A DNA stretch of 44,406 nt from Acidimicrobiia bacterium (lineage in GTDB: Bacteria > Actinomycetota > Acidimicrobiia > Spongiisociales > UBA11373): assembly GCA_029263095.1 (NCBI GenBank), contig JAJCYA010000059.1, forward strand, positions 1-44,406, read 5' to 3'. Both the position numbers and the translations under genes were made by a program. Below the pieces are notes generated by a model. That model made no database searches. It was not told where the DNA came from and saw only the letters and a list, made by a program, of their open reading frames with translations. Shown here piece after piece: positions 7,761-15,912 of the stretch (positions within the stretch are counted from its first letter, which is position 1; every line of letters begins with the position of its first letter).

Positions 7761-8978
7761 ATGCCTTCCGTCACCTCAGAGATCGGTCGCCTGCGCACCG
7801 TGATGCTGCACCGGCCGGGGATAGAACTTGCCCGTCTCACGCCGGAAAACAAGGACCGGCTGCTGTTTGACGACATCCTCTGGCTGGAGCGCGCTCAGGA
7901 GGAACACGACCGCCTCGCCGGCCTGCTCACCGGCCAGGGGGTCGAGGTTCTCTATGTGCGTGACCTGCTCGCCGAGACGCTGAGAGACGATGATGTGCGC
8001 GGCTCGGTCATCGATCTGATGGTGACGCCGGCGATCGCGGGACAACGACTGTCGGAGCACCTGAGAGATGAGCTGCGCTCCTGTGAGACGGATCGACTGC
8101 TTGATGTTCTTCTCGGGGGAATGCTGCGGTCCGAACTCCCCAGCTGGGGAATCGACCCACTCTTTGCCGGGCTGGCGGCCGATGGCCAAGCCTCGGTCAT
8201 CCGCCCGCTGCCGAACATGATGTTCATGCGAGACAACGCCGCCTGGGTACAGGGCGGGCTCATGTTCGGCGTGCTCGCCTGGCCGGTGCGGCGTCCCGAG
8301 TCGGTTCTCATGTCTGCCGTCTACCGGTACCACCCACGCTTTGGGGAGAGCGCGTTTCCCATTTGGTACGGAGACCGGGAGTTCGACGTGTTTCCGGCCA
8401 CGGTCGAAGGCGGCGACGTGCTCGTGATCGACGAGCGGACGGTGCTGGTAGGCAGCGGGGAACGTACAGCTCCTGCGGCGGCCGAGGCGCTCGCTCGCCG
8501 TCTCTTTGCCGAGGATGCGGTCGACCGACTCATCGTTGCCCACTTTCCGGCCGAGCGTTCGATCATGCATCTCGACACGATCTTCACCATGGTGGACGTC
8601 GACGCGGTCAATGTGTTCCCCCATGTTTTGGAGGACATGGAGGTCTACGAAGTCACCCCCGGTCCCAACGGAACGCTGCACGTTGAAGCAACCGCTGGGC
8701 TGATTCCCGCTCTCGAATCGGCGTTGGGACGGTCGCTTCGGCTCATCACCACCGGTGGCGATGCGGTGGGGAGCCTGCGCGAGCAGTGGGACGATGGGAA
8801 CAACACCTTGGCTGTGGCCCCCGGTGTTGTGATCGCGTACGCCCGCAATACCGAGACCAATCGTCGGTTGCGCGAATCGGGTGTCGAGGTGCTCGAACTC
8901 GATGCTTCCGAACTGTGTCGCGGTCGGGGTGGCAGCCGCTGTCTCTCTCAACCGATCGAACGAGACCCGGTGGGGTGA
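7761..8978 (+). CDS. arcA: Arginine deiminase
   Basis: Converts L-arginine to citrulline and ammonia. The 405-aa length fits the family. The five-blade propeller markers are present: RPLPNMMFMRD (catalytic Asp), VEGGD (Glu), IMHLDTIFT (His and Asp) and a C-terminal RCLSQPI with the nucleophilic Cys near residue 394 (usually CMSQP or CMS.P). The substrate-loop sequence FMRDNAAW departs from the common F.RDP[FW]. No carbamate kinase or ornithine carbamoyltransferase lies nearby, so it does not form the classical arc operon here; it may serve acid tolerance or nitrogen release alone. Start ATG 7761 sits 75 bp from the divergent small lipoprotein. Confidence 0.92.
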   Translation: MPSVTSEIGRLRTVMLHRPGIELARLTPENKDRLLFDDILWLERAQEEHDRLAGLLTGQGVEVLYVRDLLAETLRDDDVRGSVIDLMVTPAIAGQRLSEHLRDELRSCETDRLLDVLLGGMLRSELPSWGIDPLFAGLAADGQASVIRPLPNMMFMRDNAAWVQGGLMFGVLAWPVRRPESVLMSAVYRYHPRFGESAFPIWYGDREFDVFPATVEGGDVLVIDERTVLVGSGERTAPAAAEALARRLFAEDAVDRLIVAHFPAERSIMHLDTIFTMVDVDAVNVFPHVLEDMEVYEVTPGPNGTLHVEATAGLIPALESALGRSLRLITTGGDAVGSLREQWDDGNNTLAVAPGVVIAYARNTETNRRLRESGVEVLELDASELCRGRGGSRCLSQPIERDPVG

Positions 8979-8990
8979 GGGTAAGAGGTC

Positions 8991-9006
8991 GGCACCTGAC
9001 GGTGCC
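8991..9006. terminator. Short GC hairpin after arcA
   Basis: GGCACC and GGTGCC flank a TGAC loop 13 bp after the arcA stop, extended by nearby purine/pyrimidine runs. It lies between convergent genes (arcA and the SGNH hydrolase). There is no T-tract, so termination activity is a guess. Confidence 0.35.
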
Positions 9007-9072
9007 TCCCGCAATTGGCAATTGGCAAAGGGGTACGAGGGGGCGTGTCGCATTATCTGCGGCCGGGGACCT

Positions 9073-10641
9073 TCAGCCGATTGCTTCGACTACAGCTTGG
9101 GCGATTAGTGAGTATCCGATGCCGTAGGGGTGGATGTCGGGTGGAGAATCGAGCATGTGCGTGGTCGCCGACGTTGTCCCCTGGAGGGGCGTAAACCCGT
9201 CGGCGACGATCACGCCTCGAGCCTCGGCTAGCGCCGCGGCGACATCGTTGAAATCGTCGAGGATTTCGTCACTCCGCCGCTCGAACTCGACCCCGCCTCC
9301 CAACCCGAGGCTGAATGGGTTGTAGGCACGGATGAACACGATCGTGGCCTCCGGTTCGGTGGCCCGCAGAGCGTCGAGGATCGCAGCCATGTTCGATTCG
9401 TACGTCGCAAAGGTTCCTTCTATTCGGGTTCGGCAGGCACTCGCATCCAGGTCGGTGGCACAGTCTTCGGAGCCGAGGTGACCGAGGAGATCGTTGGCCC
9501 CGATATCGATGGTGACGTAGTCGACCTGGGCTCCTGCCATGAAGGAGATGGCGGTATCGAGCTGGCCGGAGCGGATGATCGTGCCCGTCGTCTCACCCGA
9601 GACGCCAAAGTTGCGGAGCCCGAAGTCGGCGTCGGCGATGATCTGCAGTTGGCGATGGACGCGGGATACGTAGCCGAGCGAGGCGTCGTCCACGCCGACG
9701 TTCGCCGCCAACGAGTCGCCAAGAGCGACGTAGTAACGATCGCCGGGGGCCGAGACTCCGTTGACGATCCCCGGTGGGAGCGGCTCCGGTGGTGGCTCGA
9801 CCGCTGTGCCCACCGATGCGGCCTGCTGGGCGATCCCGGTGAGCAGCGTGGACGAAGTGAGCAGGTTGCCCTCCGGCTGGGTCCCGGTCACCAGGATCCG
9901 GTCGTCGCCTATCTCGATCGACTGAACGTCGGCCCGGAGTTCGGTGAGGATGGTGTTGAGATCGGCAACCTCTGCGAGCAGGTCCTCGATGGCACTCTTG
10001 CCGATCCCAGGCAGTTCGAGGACACCGAGTTCCAGGTCGAGGACCTCCACCTGAACGGCACCGGCATTGAGTGTGATGCTGATGATCCCCTTGAATTCGA
10101 TATCGCCGCTCTTGAATTCCCCGCGGATGGTGATGGTCCCGGGCTCGGCTACGGCCCCATCGACGATGTCGACATCTACCCGTCGCACCGGGATGTTCTC
10201 GATCTCAGTGAGCCCGTCCTGGAGGTATGACGTGATCTCCGTCTCGTGTAGCTCGATACGAAACCCCGCTTCTTTGGCGGCGTCGTCGAACTTGGCGGTG
10301 GCTTCGGCGAGCAGCGCCGGATCGGCGGGGTCCGCCGGTCCCTCGGTTTGGCTGATCGCCCGGTAGATCGAGAGGGCCTGGCTGCCCATGAAGTAGATGC
10401 CGCCACCAAATCCCAGTACGAGTGCGAGTGCGATGAGGATGGACAATTCGCGTGGCGCTCCGATTGCGCCGTACAGCGCAACCACGAGCACCACCACTCC
10501 TACGACGATCGCCGCAACGTCACCTTCGGTAAGCCACGTGATCAGCGCGGCGACGCCTCCGGTGAGGAACCCGAAGACGGCGCACACCTTTCGGGCGGCC
10601 GATCTGCCGGTGCGAACCTCGTAGTACTCGTAGCTGCTCAC
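9073..10641 (-). CDS. Membrane-anchored SGNH/GDSL hydrolase with LmeA-like N-terminal part
   Basis: The 522-aa protein combines three parts. Residues 20-95 hold three hydrophobic segments (VAALITWLTEGDVAAIVVGV and onwards). Residues 110-270 form a beta-rich lipid-domain-like region (ITIRGEFKSGDIEFKGIISI) resembling DUF2993/LmeA proteins. Residues 300-522 are an SGNH hydrolase: block I YYVALGDSLA (Ser310), a conserved Gly block (FGVSGETTG), block III IGAND and block V DIHPYGIGY with the catalytic His. Esterase or lipase activity outside the cytoplasm, acting on lipid or acylated polymer, is plausible. The start is GTG 10641 with GAGGAAAG upstream. Downstream of the 10735 gene but separated from it by a strong hairpin. 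Confidence 0.82.
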   Translation of the reverse strand: MSSYEYYEVRTGRSAARKVCAVFGFLTGGVAALITWLTEGDVAAIVVGVVVLVVALYGAIGAPRELSILIALALVLGFGGGIYFMGSQALSIYRAISQTEGPADPADPALLAEATAKFDDAAKEAGFRIELHETEITSYLQDGLTEIENIPVRRVDVDIVDGAVAEPGTITIRGEFKSGDIEFKGIISITLNAGAVQVEVLDLELGVLELPGIGKSAIEDLLAEVADLNTILTELRADVQSIEIGDDRILVTGTQPEGNLLTSSTLLTGIAQQAASVGTAVEPPPEPLPPGIVNGVSAPGDRYYVALGDSLAANVGVDDASLGYVSRVHRQLQIIADADFGLRNFGVSGETTGTIIRSGQLDTAISFMAGAQVDYVTIDIGANDLLGHLGSEDCATDLDASACRTRIEGTFATYESNMAAILDALRATEPEATIVFIRAYNPFSLGLGGGVEFERRSDEILDDFNDVAAALAEARGVIVADGFTPLQGTTSATTHMLDSPPDIHPYGIGYSLIAQAVVEAIG

Positions 10642-10686
10642 TACGGCGTCGGCTTTCCTCGGAGGGATGGGTCGGGTGCAGAAATG

Positions 10687-10718
10687 AGTGGGACGGTCAC
10701 CAAGGTGACCGTCCCACT
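10687..10718 (-). terminator. Long perfect hairpin between 10735 gene and SGNH hydrolase
   Basis: AGTGGGACGGTCACC and its exact complement form a 15-bp stem with only AA between the arms. It sits 16 bp after the stop of the 10735-11181 gene. On the minus strand CATTTCT follows rather than a pure T-tract. It is the strongest terminator-like structure in this part of the window. Confidence 0.65.
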
Positions 10719-10734
10719 CTACGGTCCCGTCGGT

Positions 10735-11181
10735 TTACGCCTCTTCAGGCTCTCCGGCCTCGTCTTCAGCACCGTCGGGCTTCCAGACGTTTTCGGGTTC
10801 CTCGGCTTCAACCGTCTCGGTTACCTCTTCGACCAGGGGAGCCGGTTCCGGCTCGGGCTCCGGCTCGAACACCGGGGGCGGCTCTGGAGCAAAGGCCGGG
10901 GACGGCTCTGGAGCAAAGGCCGGGGGCGCCTCAGGTGCCATGACCGACGCCGGAGGAGCAAGCTCCTTCGCCCTACGAGGCGGGGCAATGTACGCCCAGA
11001 CCACTCCCACCACCACTCCGACGAGGATGATGATCACGAACCGGGTTATCACCGCGCCCACGGTGTCGAAACCGAACACGGCGAACTGGAAGTACAGGAA
11101 GTACGCCGCCGAGATCCCGAGCATGAACCCAAAGAGGGCCCCGCGAACGGGATGGCGGTTGATTCTTGTGTCTGTAGTCAC
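10735..11181 (-). CDS. Two-TM membrane protein with Pro/Glu-rich tail
   Basis: 148 aa, function unknown. Residues 12-32 and 40-65 are transmembrane (GALFGFMLGISAAYFLYF; FVIIILVGVVVGVVWAYIA), followed by a long cytoplasmic or periplasmic tail rich in Pro, Glu and Ala with repeated AFAPEP units encoded by a 24-bp DNA repeat. GTG 11181 is preferred over TTG 11187 because GGGAG lies six bases before it. It overlaps or abuts the end of the upstream secreted-protein gene, so the two are translationally coupled and may interact. The tail is low complexity; composition alone gives no function. Confidence 0.75.
   Translation of the reverse strand: MTTDTRINRHPVRGALFGFMLGISAAYFLYFQFAVFGFDTVGAVITRFVIIILVGVVVGVVWAYIAPPRRAKELAPPASVMAPEAPPAFAPEPSPAFAPEPPPVFEPEPEPEPAPLVEEVTETVEAEEPENVWKPDGAEDEAGEPEEA
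10879..10926 (+). repeat. 24-bp tandem repeat, two copies, inside the 10735 gene
   Basis: Two nearly identical 24-bp units (starting CGGCTCTGGAGCAAAGGCC) lie head to tail and encode the AFAPEPSP / AFAPEPPP repeats of the tail. Length variation between strains would be expected. Confidence 0.8.
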
Positions 11182-11183
11182 GG

Positions 11184-12176
11184 TCAACTCCCGAGGCTAG
11201 GCATCGACGTGGGAGACCTCCACGTCTGGGCGGGACGGACGTTGAACAACAAACCGGCAAACCCGGCGGCTGCCAGGATCCCGGCGATCGCCGTCGCTGT
11301 CAGGGGCGGGCCGCTGCCGATGAAGGCAACCCAGCCTTCACCGAAGCAGAACTCGTTGCCACCGGACTCCGCCTCGATCAGCGCCTGATCGAAATCGTCG
11401 GGCAGCCGTCTGCCCGCCGGATTTCCCTGGGCGTAGAGGTCGATGATGGCTCCCTTGGCCTTTACGTTGGCGCGCAGTTCGGTGAGGTCGATCGGTCCGG
11501 TATCGATGTCGCCGAAGATCTCACCAAGGAACACGAGCCCGGCGTTGCGGTTCTTGTCGCGCTGGTTGGGGTCGCCACCGCGGTCCGCGGAAACACCCAT
11601 CACTGCCATCGTCCAGCTGTGATCGTGGAAGGAGGGCTGTGCTTCTCCGTAGTCGACGCCGGCTATCTCGCCTTCGGTCGAGAAACTCGACAGGTCACGG
11701 GTGAATCCCCAGTAGGCGACGACGCCTGCGGGATCTACCTTGAACGGGTTGCCGCTGGTCATCGCTTGATCGCCTGTAAAGACGTCGACCAATGGAGCAT
11801 CGTCGCCGTTGTCGATCATTGCATCCACCGACATGCCGTCTTCGTCGTAGGAGATTGCCAGCCCGCCGCACGCTCCGACGAGCACAGATGCATCGCCGGA
11901 AGTGTCGAACGCCGGGATCCTGTCGGTGACGAGAGCACTGAATTCGTCTTGTGTCCTGGCACCCACGTTGTCGTCCCAGATGCCCGCAAAGCCCTCGTTG
12001 AGCTCACCGAGATCGGGTATGCCATCGCCGTTGAGGTCCACGAAGCCCTCGCCTCGGGTGATGAACGACGTGACGTCGATGACGGCGACCCCGTTCCCTT
12101 CCTGTGCCAGCGCCGGCACCGCAATTACTCCGAGGATTATCAGCGCCGCGGCGAGCGCTCGTCCGTATCGAGCCAT
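11184..12176 (-). CDS. Secreted membrane-anchored protein with EF-hand-like motif
   Basis: 330 aa, not recognised as a named family. It has an N-terminal Sec signal (residues 1-24, ending PALAQ), a calcium-loop-like DLNGDGIPDLGEL at about residues 47-59 of the dockerin/EF-hand type, an all-beta acidic central part containing Cys103 (VGACGG) and later EFCFGEG, and a C-terminal transmembrane helix (ATAIAGILAAAGFAGLLF) before a short basic tail. It is therefore an exported protein held by its C terminus. ATG 12176 has AGGGGAAGC just upstream. It is coupled to the small membrane protein that follows. Confidence 0.75.
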   Translation of the reverse strand: MARYGRALAAALIILGVIAVPALAQEGNGVAVIDVTSFITRGEGFVDLNGDGIPDLGELNEGFAGIWDDNVGARTQDEFSALVTDRIPAFDTSGDASVLVGACGGLAISYDEDGMSVDAMIDNGDDAPLVDVFTGDQAMTSGNPFKVDPAGVVAYWGFTRDLSSFSTEGEIAGVDYGEAQPSFHDHSWTMAVMGVSADRGGDPNQRDKNRNAGLVFLGEIFGDIDTGPIDLTELRANVKAKGAIIDLYAQGNPAGRRLPDDFDQALIEAESGGNEFCFGEGWVAFIGSGPPLTATAIAGILAAAGFAGLLFNVRPAQTWRSPTSMPSLGS

Positions 12177-12208
12177 GCTTCCCCTAGTCGTGTGACGTCA
12201 GGGGCAGG

Positions 12209-12379
12209 CTACTCCTCGGCCGCATCTGAGTCATCAAGGACTACGTCCAGCCGGTGATTGCAGTCCTCACAGGCGTAGGCGACGATGTCGCCGGGTTCAA
12301 AGCCTTCGTGGGGGGCGAACGAGGAGAGGTGGGCTACGCCTCCGCACTCGACACAGGTGATGGCATCGGGTGCATCCAT
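12209..12379 (-). CDS. Small zinc-ribbon protein (56 aa)
   Basis: ATG 12379 to TAG 12209 encodes a 56-residue acidic protein with two CxxC knuckles, ITCVECGG near residue 9 and YACEDCNH near residue 37, the arrangement of a zinc ribbon. It is followed by a DSDAAEE tail. Function unknown; such small proteins may bind nucleic acid or a protein partner. It lies 32 bp upstream of the secreted protein on the same strand. Coding character is supported by the paired knuckles and by G/C in most third positions; the ribosome site is weak. Confidence 0.7.
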   Translation of the reverse strand: MDAPDAITCVECGGVAHLSSFAPHEGFEPGDIVAYACEDCNHRLDVVLDDSDAAEE

Positions 12380-12449
12380 GGGGTGAGGGTATAGGAGTCG
12401 GGAGTAGACGCCTGTTTGGTAGCTACTTGCGACTTGCTACTTTCCCCTC

Positions 12450-13556
12450 GTGCTTGTTCGCATCGTTATAGCCATTCTCGGATCCCTGGCCGTCGGCGGC
12501 GCGTTGCTCTCGGCGGTCCGCACGGTGATCCTGCCTCGGGCGGCCGCAAGCGTGTTGAGCAGAGCAGTCTTTCGGGTCACCCGTCGTGTGTTTCGACTGG
12601 TTGCCTCGTTGCGGGGCTCGTACGAATGGCGCGATGCCGTGATGTCGATGTTTGCCCCGGTGGGGCTTCTCATCCTTGTGGCGTCGTGGCTGGCACTCAT
12701 GACCGCCGGCTTCATGGCGATCTTCTGGGCCGCCGAGCAGCAGGGTTGGGCGCAGGCATTCCATCAGAGCGGTTCTTCGCTTCTCACGCTCGGGTTTGCC
12801 CCCATCGAAGGTGTTGGGTTGCAGGCGGTCTCGTTTGTCGAGGCGGCCCTGGGGTTGAGCATGGTCGCTCTCCTCATCACCTATCTCCCCGCCATGTACT
12901 CGGCGTTCTCCCGGCGAGAGGTACTCGTTGCTCTTCTCGAAGTCAGGGCCGGTTCTCCGCCGTCGGCAGTGGGAATGCTGAAACGATTCCACCGCATCGG
13001 GTGGACCGAGCAACTCACCGACGTGTGGACGAATTGGGAGGTGTGGTTCGCCGAAGTTGAAGAGAGTCACACGACATACCCGGTGCTCAACTTCTACCGA
13101 TCGCCCGAGCCCGAGCGACATTGGGTTACCGCAGCCGGGACGGTGCTGGACGGCGCCGCGCTCACACTCTCGACGGTGGATGTCCCCTGGCAGCCCCAGG
13201 CGGCGCTGCAGATCCGCGCCGGGTTCTTGGCCCTACGCCGCATCTCCGACTTCTTCGGCATCGAGTACGACTCGGATCCGGCTCCCGACGCCCCGATATC
13301 GATTAGTCGAGCAGAGTACGACGAGGCGATCGAGCAACTGGAGGAGGCGGGGGTCCCGATCAAACCGGACCGCGAGCAGGCATGGCGAGACTTTGCCGGA
13401 TGGCGCGTCAACTACGACACGCCGTTGCTGTCACTCGCCGACCTCACTGTGGCGCCGTACGCACCGTGGAGCAGCGATCGATCGGCGCCGGGGCATCACG
13501 AGCAGCGGGTGCGGCGCTGGGGCAAGCGCAGCAAGACTCCCGTTTCGGACCGCTAG
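12450..13556 (+). CDS. Ion-channel-like membrane protein
   Basis: 368 aa. Hydrophobic helices lie at residues 3-22, about 72-97 and about 128-152, and between the last two is a pore-loop-like SGSSLLTLGFAP. The TLGF segment sits where two-TM potassium channels carry TVGYG, but the Gly-Tyr-Gly-Asp signature itself is missing, so ion selectivity is unclear. The C-terminal 210 residues are soluble (EQLTDVWTNWEVWFAEVEESH, YPVLNFYRSP) and include a helical EYDEAIEQLEEAG region. Start is GTG 12450. Related proteins are usually annotated as ion-channel or hypothetical membrane proteins. Divergent from the zinc-ribbon gene. Confidence 0.68.
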   Translation: MLVRIVIAILGSLAVGGALLSAVRTVILPRAAASVLSRAVFRVTRRVFRLVASLRGSYEWRDAVMSMFAPVGLLILVASWLALMTAGFMAIFWAAEQQGWAQAFHQSGSSLLTLGFAPIEGVGLQAVSFVEAALGLSMVALLITYLPAMYSAFSRREVLVALLEVRAGSPPSAVGMLKRFHRIGWTEQLTDVWTNWEVWFAEVEESHTTYPVLNFYRSPEPERHWVTAAGTVLDGAALTLSTVDVPWQPQAALQIRAGFLALRRISDFFGIEYDSDPAPDAPISISRAEYDEAIEQLEEAGVPIKPDREQAWRDFAGWRVNYDTPLLSLADLTVAPYAPWSSDRSAPGHHEQRVRRWGKRSKTPVSDR

Positions 13557-13564
13557 GCCACGTG

Positions 13565-13948
13565 TCAGGCGTCGAGGTTGAGCGTCCGCATGTAGGCGAT
13601 CAGGTCGTATAGGTCGGCGTCGGTGAGATTCGGGTTGCCGCCGCGCGGCATCATCGCGATTCCCGTTGTGTTCTCCGGATGATCCGAGGCCCGGCCCTCG
13701 ATCAGAAAGGCGAGCATCTCATCGTCGGTGCGGCTGTTGATGAAATCGGAACCCACCCACGGCTTGCCAAGACCTTCGATGCCCGCGCCTTCGGCCCCAT
13801 GGCAGGCAACACACGTGCCGTTGTAGGTCACGATCCCGGCGGCGACGTCACCACTGCTGGTCGCTGGCGGTGCTTCTTCGCTGCTCGAGCCACCACATGC
13901 GGTGACGATGAGAGCTAGGACGGCAAGTAGTGCGAGGCGGTTTCTCAT
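13565..13948 (-). CDS. Lipoprotein cytochrome c (second copy in nos operon)
   Basis: A monohaem class I cytochrome c of 127 aa. Lipobox LIVTAC (Cys18) anchors it outside the membrane; the haem site is CVACH (Cys46, Cys49, His50) and the distal ligand is Met99 or Met100 in IAMMPRGGNP. It is a close paralogue of the cytochrome 157 bp upstream (shared GIEGLGKPWVGS and LIAYMRTLN). In this position it most likely delivers electrons to NosZ, as cytochromes c do in other nos clusters. GGAG lies five bases before the ATG. It ends nine bases from the convergent channel gene. Confidence 0.9.
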   Translation of the reverse strand: MRNRLALLAVLALIVTACGGSSSEEAPPATSSGDVAAGIVTYNGTCVACHGAEGAGIEGLGKPWVGSDFINSRTDDEMLAFLIEGRASDHPENTTGIAMMPRGGNPNLTDADLYDLIAYMRTLNLDA

Positions 13949-14104
13949 TGTTCTCCGATTCGGTATGGATCACGTCTGGTGCCCAGTGTGGGCTTCGGGC
14001 GGGGCGCCGCCAGGGCACTTCGACCCTAGCGGGTGAGGATCGATCGTCCGGACGCGGGGCAGCGGCGCCTTGCGACGCCGCCGCCGTCCACGGTCGTTGG
14101 TCGA

Positions 14105-14521
14105 CTAGGTGTTGAGGGTACGCATGTAGGCCACGAGGTCCTGGAGGTCGTCGTCAGTCAAAGACGGATTGCCGCCCTTGGGGAGCATGGCGATCCCGGT
14201 GCTGTTCAACGGATCGTCTGTTGCCCGTCCCACCTTCAGAAAGGCGACCATCTCGTCGTCGGTGCTGCCGTTGATGAACTCGGAACCGACCCAGGGCTTG
14301 CCGAGCCCTTCGATGCCTTCGCCGTTCGGTCCATGACAGGCGATACAGCTGCCGCCGTACAGCGCCTCGCCGTTTGCCGAATCTCCGTCACCGCTCGCCG
14401 CCGGCGGAGCCTCAGTCACTGCCGTGGTCGCAGCAGTCGTGTCGTCTGAGCCCGTCGATTCGCTGCAAGCGGCGAACACGAGGGCCAGGACTGCGAGCAG
14501 CCCGATAATTCCCCTTCGCAT
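14105..14521 (-). CDS. Lipoprotein cytochrome c (first copy in nos operon)
   Basis: A monohaem cytochrome c of about 138 aa. From ATG 14521 the lipid Cys is residue 19 (LVFAAC); then comes a Thr/Ala linker, haem site CIACH (Cys59, Cys62, His63) and distal Met112 in AMLPKGGNP. An ATG at 14530 is also possible, but AGGAG then sits only one base away. It follows nosL by 27 bp on the same strand, so it belongs to the nos operon. It probably passes electrons to NosZ. The duplicate downstream has a shorter linker. Confidence 0.9.
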   Translation of the reverse strand: MRRGIIGLLAVLALVFAACSESTGSDDTTAATTAVTEAPPAASGDGDSANGEALYGGSCIACHGPNGEGIEGLGKPWVGSEFINGSTDDEMVAFLKVGRATDDPLNSTGIAMLPKGGNPSLTDDDLQDLVAYMRTLNT

Positions 14522-14557
14522 GCTTCCCATTCTCCTGTTCTACGGAGACGCGTCTCG

Positions 14558-15055
14558 CTAGGGAGAGTCGTCTCCGTGATCCGTATCGTGATCATGTATC
14601 AGTCTGCCCTCTTCGATGGTCAAACCGAAGAGTTCATTCCAGGTGTAAGTCGTTCCGGACCTGTCGGTGGCGTAGGCGTCGGCGGCTGCGCGATCGGCGA
14701 AGGCAACGATGCCGTACCCCATCGGTGTCACCAAGCCCTCTGCGATCACGTACCAGGCGTCCTCTGCGGACAGCCATGCCCGCGACTCCCAGTCGTGTAC
14801 CCAGGCGTCGCCAGCGGCGGCGGGAAGCTCCTGGGTCTCGGTTCCGTGAAGGAGCATGCCTCCGATGTCATCGAACCGCCGTGCCTCGTTCTCGAATCGG
14901 TAGGCCGCCGCAAAGCGTTCCTCGGTGATGAGCATTCCGCATTCGACGCACAGATCGCGTCCGTAGACGATTTCCGGTGGACCCGACGCGTCGGCCTGAC
15001 TCGCACAGGCGCTAGCGACGATGGAGATCAGTACGAGGGCGGCCAGTTGTCTCAT
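14558..15055 (-). CDS. nosL: Nitrous oxide reductase accessory lipoprotein NosL
   Basis: Copper-delivery lipoprotein for assembly of the NosZ copper centres. 165 aa; signal peptide with lipobox VASAC (Cys17). The copper-binding motif CVECGM (Cys36, Cys39, Met41) is the hallmark of NosL. It is followed by FDDIGGMLLH and the paired ferredoxin-like folds of the family (MGYGIVAFADRAAADAYA). The His/Asp-rich tail (HDHDTDHGDD) could bind metal as well. The start overlaps the nosY stop by one base (TGATG). Confidence 0.92.
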   Translation of the reverse strand: MRQLAALVLISIVASACASQADASGPPEIVYGRDLCVECGMLITEERFAAAYRFENEARRFDDIGGMLLHGTETQELPAAAGDAWVHDWESRAWLSAEDAWYVIAEGLVTPMGYGIVAFADRAAADAYATDRSGTTYTWNELFGLTIEEGRLIHDHDTDHGDDSP

Positions 15056-15912
15056 CAGAGATCCTTCCCTCTGGTGAACCGATACCAGGCGATCGTCACC
15101 GGGACGATCACCCAGAGGATCAGAACCGATATCAGCAATGCATCGAGAGCGCTCCCGAAACTATCGACGGCATAGGTGCCTGCCGGTCCGAGAACGTCGA
15201 GCGAACCCTCGAAGGAGGTGAGAGTCGCCAGTCGAAAGGCTTCGACCGGGTTGGCAACGGCACTGAAGAAGAGGGCTCCGACGGGAAGATCGGTTGCCAG
15301 TGCGGTGCCCATGACTCCGAGATCACCCAGGAATACGAGTCCGAGCCAGACGAAGAGAGCCGAGCCGGACGCGACGCCGGATCTGCTCGTGAATGCACTG
15401 ACGAGCATTCCGACGCCGAGCATGGCCGCAGCCAGAATCCACGACAGGATTGCTATTCGTGCGAACGATCCGGCGTCGGCGGCGCCACCCCGCATGACTG
15501 TGATGACACCTGCCGAACCGAATCCTGCGGCGATCGCGGCCGACAACGCTGCCGCCAAACCGAGATACATCCCTATGAATGCCTCGGATCGAGAGATCGG
15601 ATGGCTCATGAGGAACCGGATGGTTCCTCTTTCCTGTTGGCCGGCGAGGGCCTGGGCGCCGAGTGTGAGACCCATGAGGGGGACGATGAGCTGTACGAGG
15701 GCAACGAGCGATGAGGCGCTCCGTCCAAAGGCTCCGTATCCGGCGACTCGGGCGCTCGGCAGCGCCAGCGTTGTGAGGACTCCCGCCAATCCGGCAAACG
15801 CGATCGCATACAGCCAGAACCACTTGTTTCGTACCGAGTCGCGCAGTTCCTTGCGAGCGATCGTGACAACGGTGCCGGCTTCGATTTGGGGTCTGGCTAC
15901 AGCAACGGTCAT
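15055..15912 (-). CDS. nosY: ABC transporter permease NosY
   Basis: Membrane partner of NosF in the NosDFY maturation complex of nitrous oxide reductase. About 285 aa with six hydrophobic segments: the first near residue 35 (FWLYAIAFAGLAGVLTTLAL), others near 75, 120, 160, 190 and 255. It carries the ABC-2 type signature region QQERGTIRFLMSHPISRSEAF. ATG 15912 is preferred: it overlaps the nosF stop as ATGA and has GGAGG seven bases upstream; a GTG at 15918 is the alternative. Confidence 0.92.
   Translation of the reverse strand: MTVAVARPQIEAGTVVTIARKELRDSVRNKWFWLYAIAFAGLAGVLTTLALPSARVAGYGAFGRSASSLVALVQLIVPLMGLTLGAQALAGQQERGTIRFLMSHPISRSEAFIGMYLGLAAALSAAIAAGFGSAGVITVMRGGAADAGSFARIAILSWILAAAMLGVGMLVSAFTSRSGVASGSALFVWLGLVFLGDLGVMGTALATDLPVGALFFSAVANPVEAFRLATLTSFEGSLDVLGPAGTYAVDSFGSALDALLISVLILWVIVPVTIAWYRFTRGKDL

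Noticed and set aside
7776-9053. A 425-codon minus-strand open frame opposite arcA
   Set aside because: arcA on the plus strand has every catalytic motif; the reverse frame is an artefact of codon bias.
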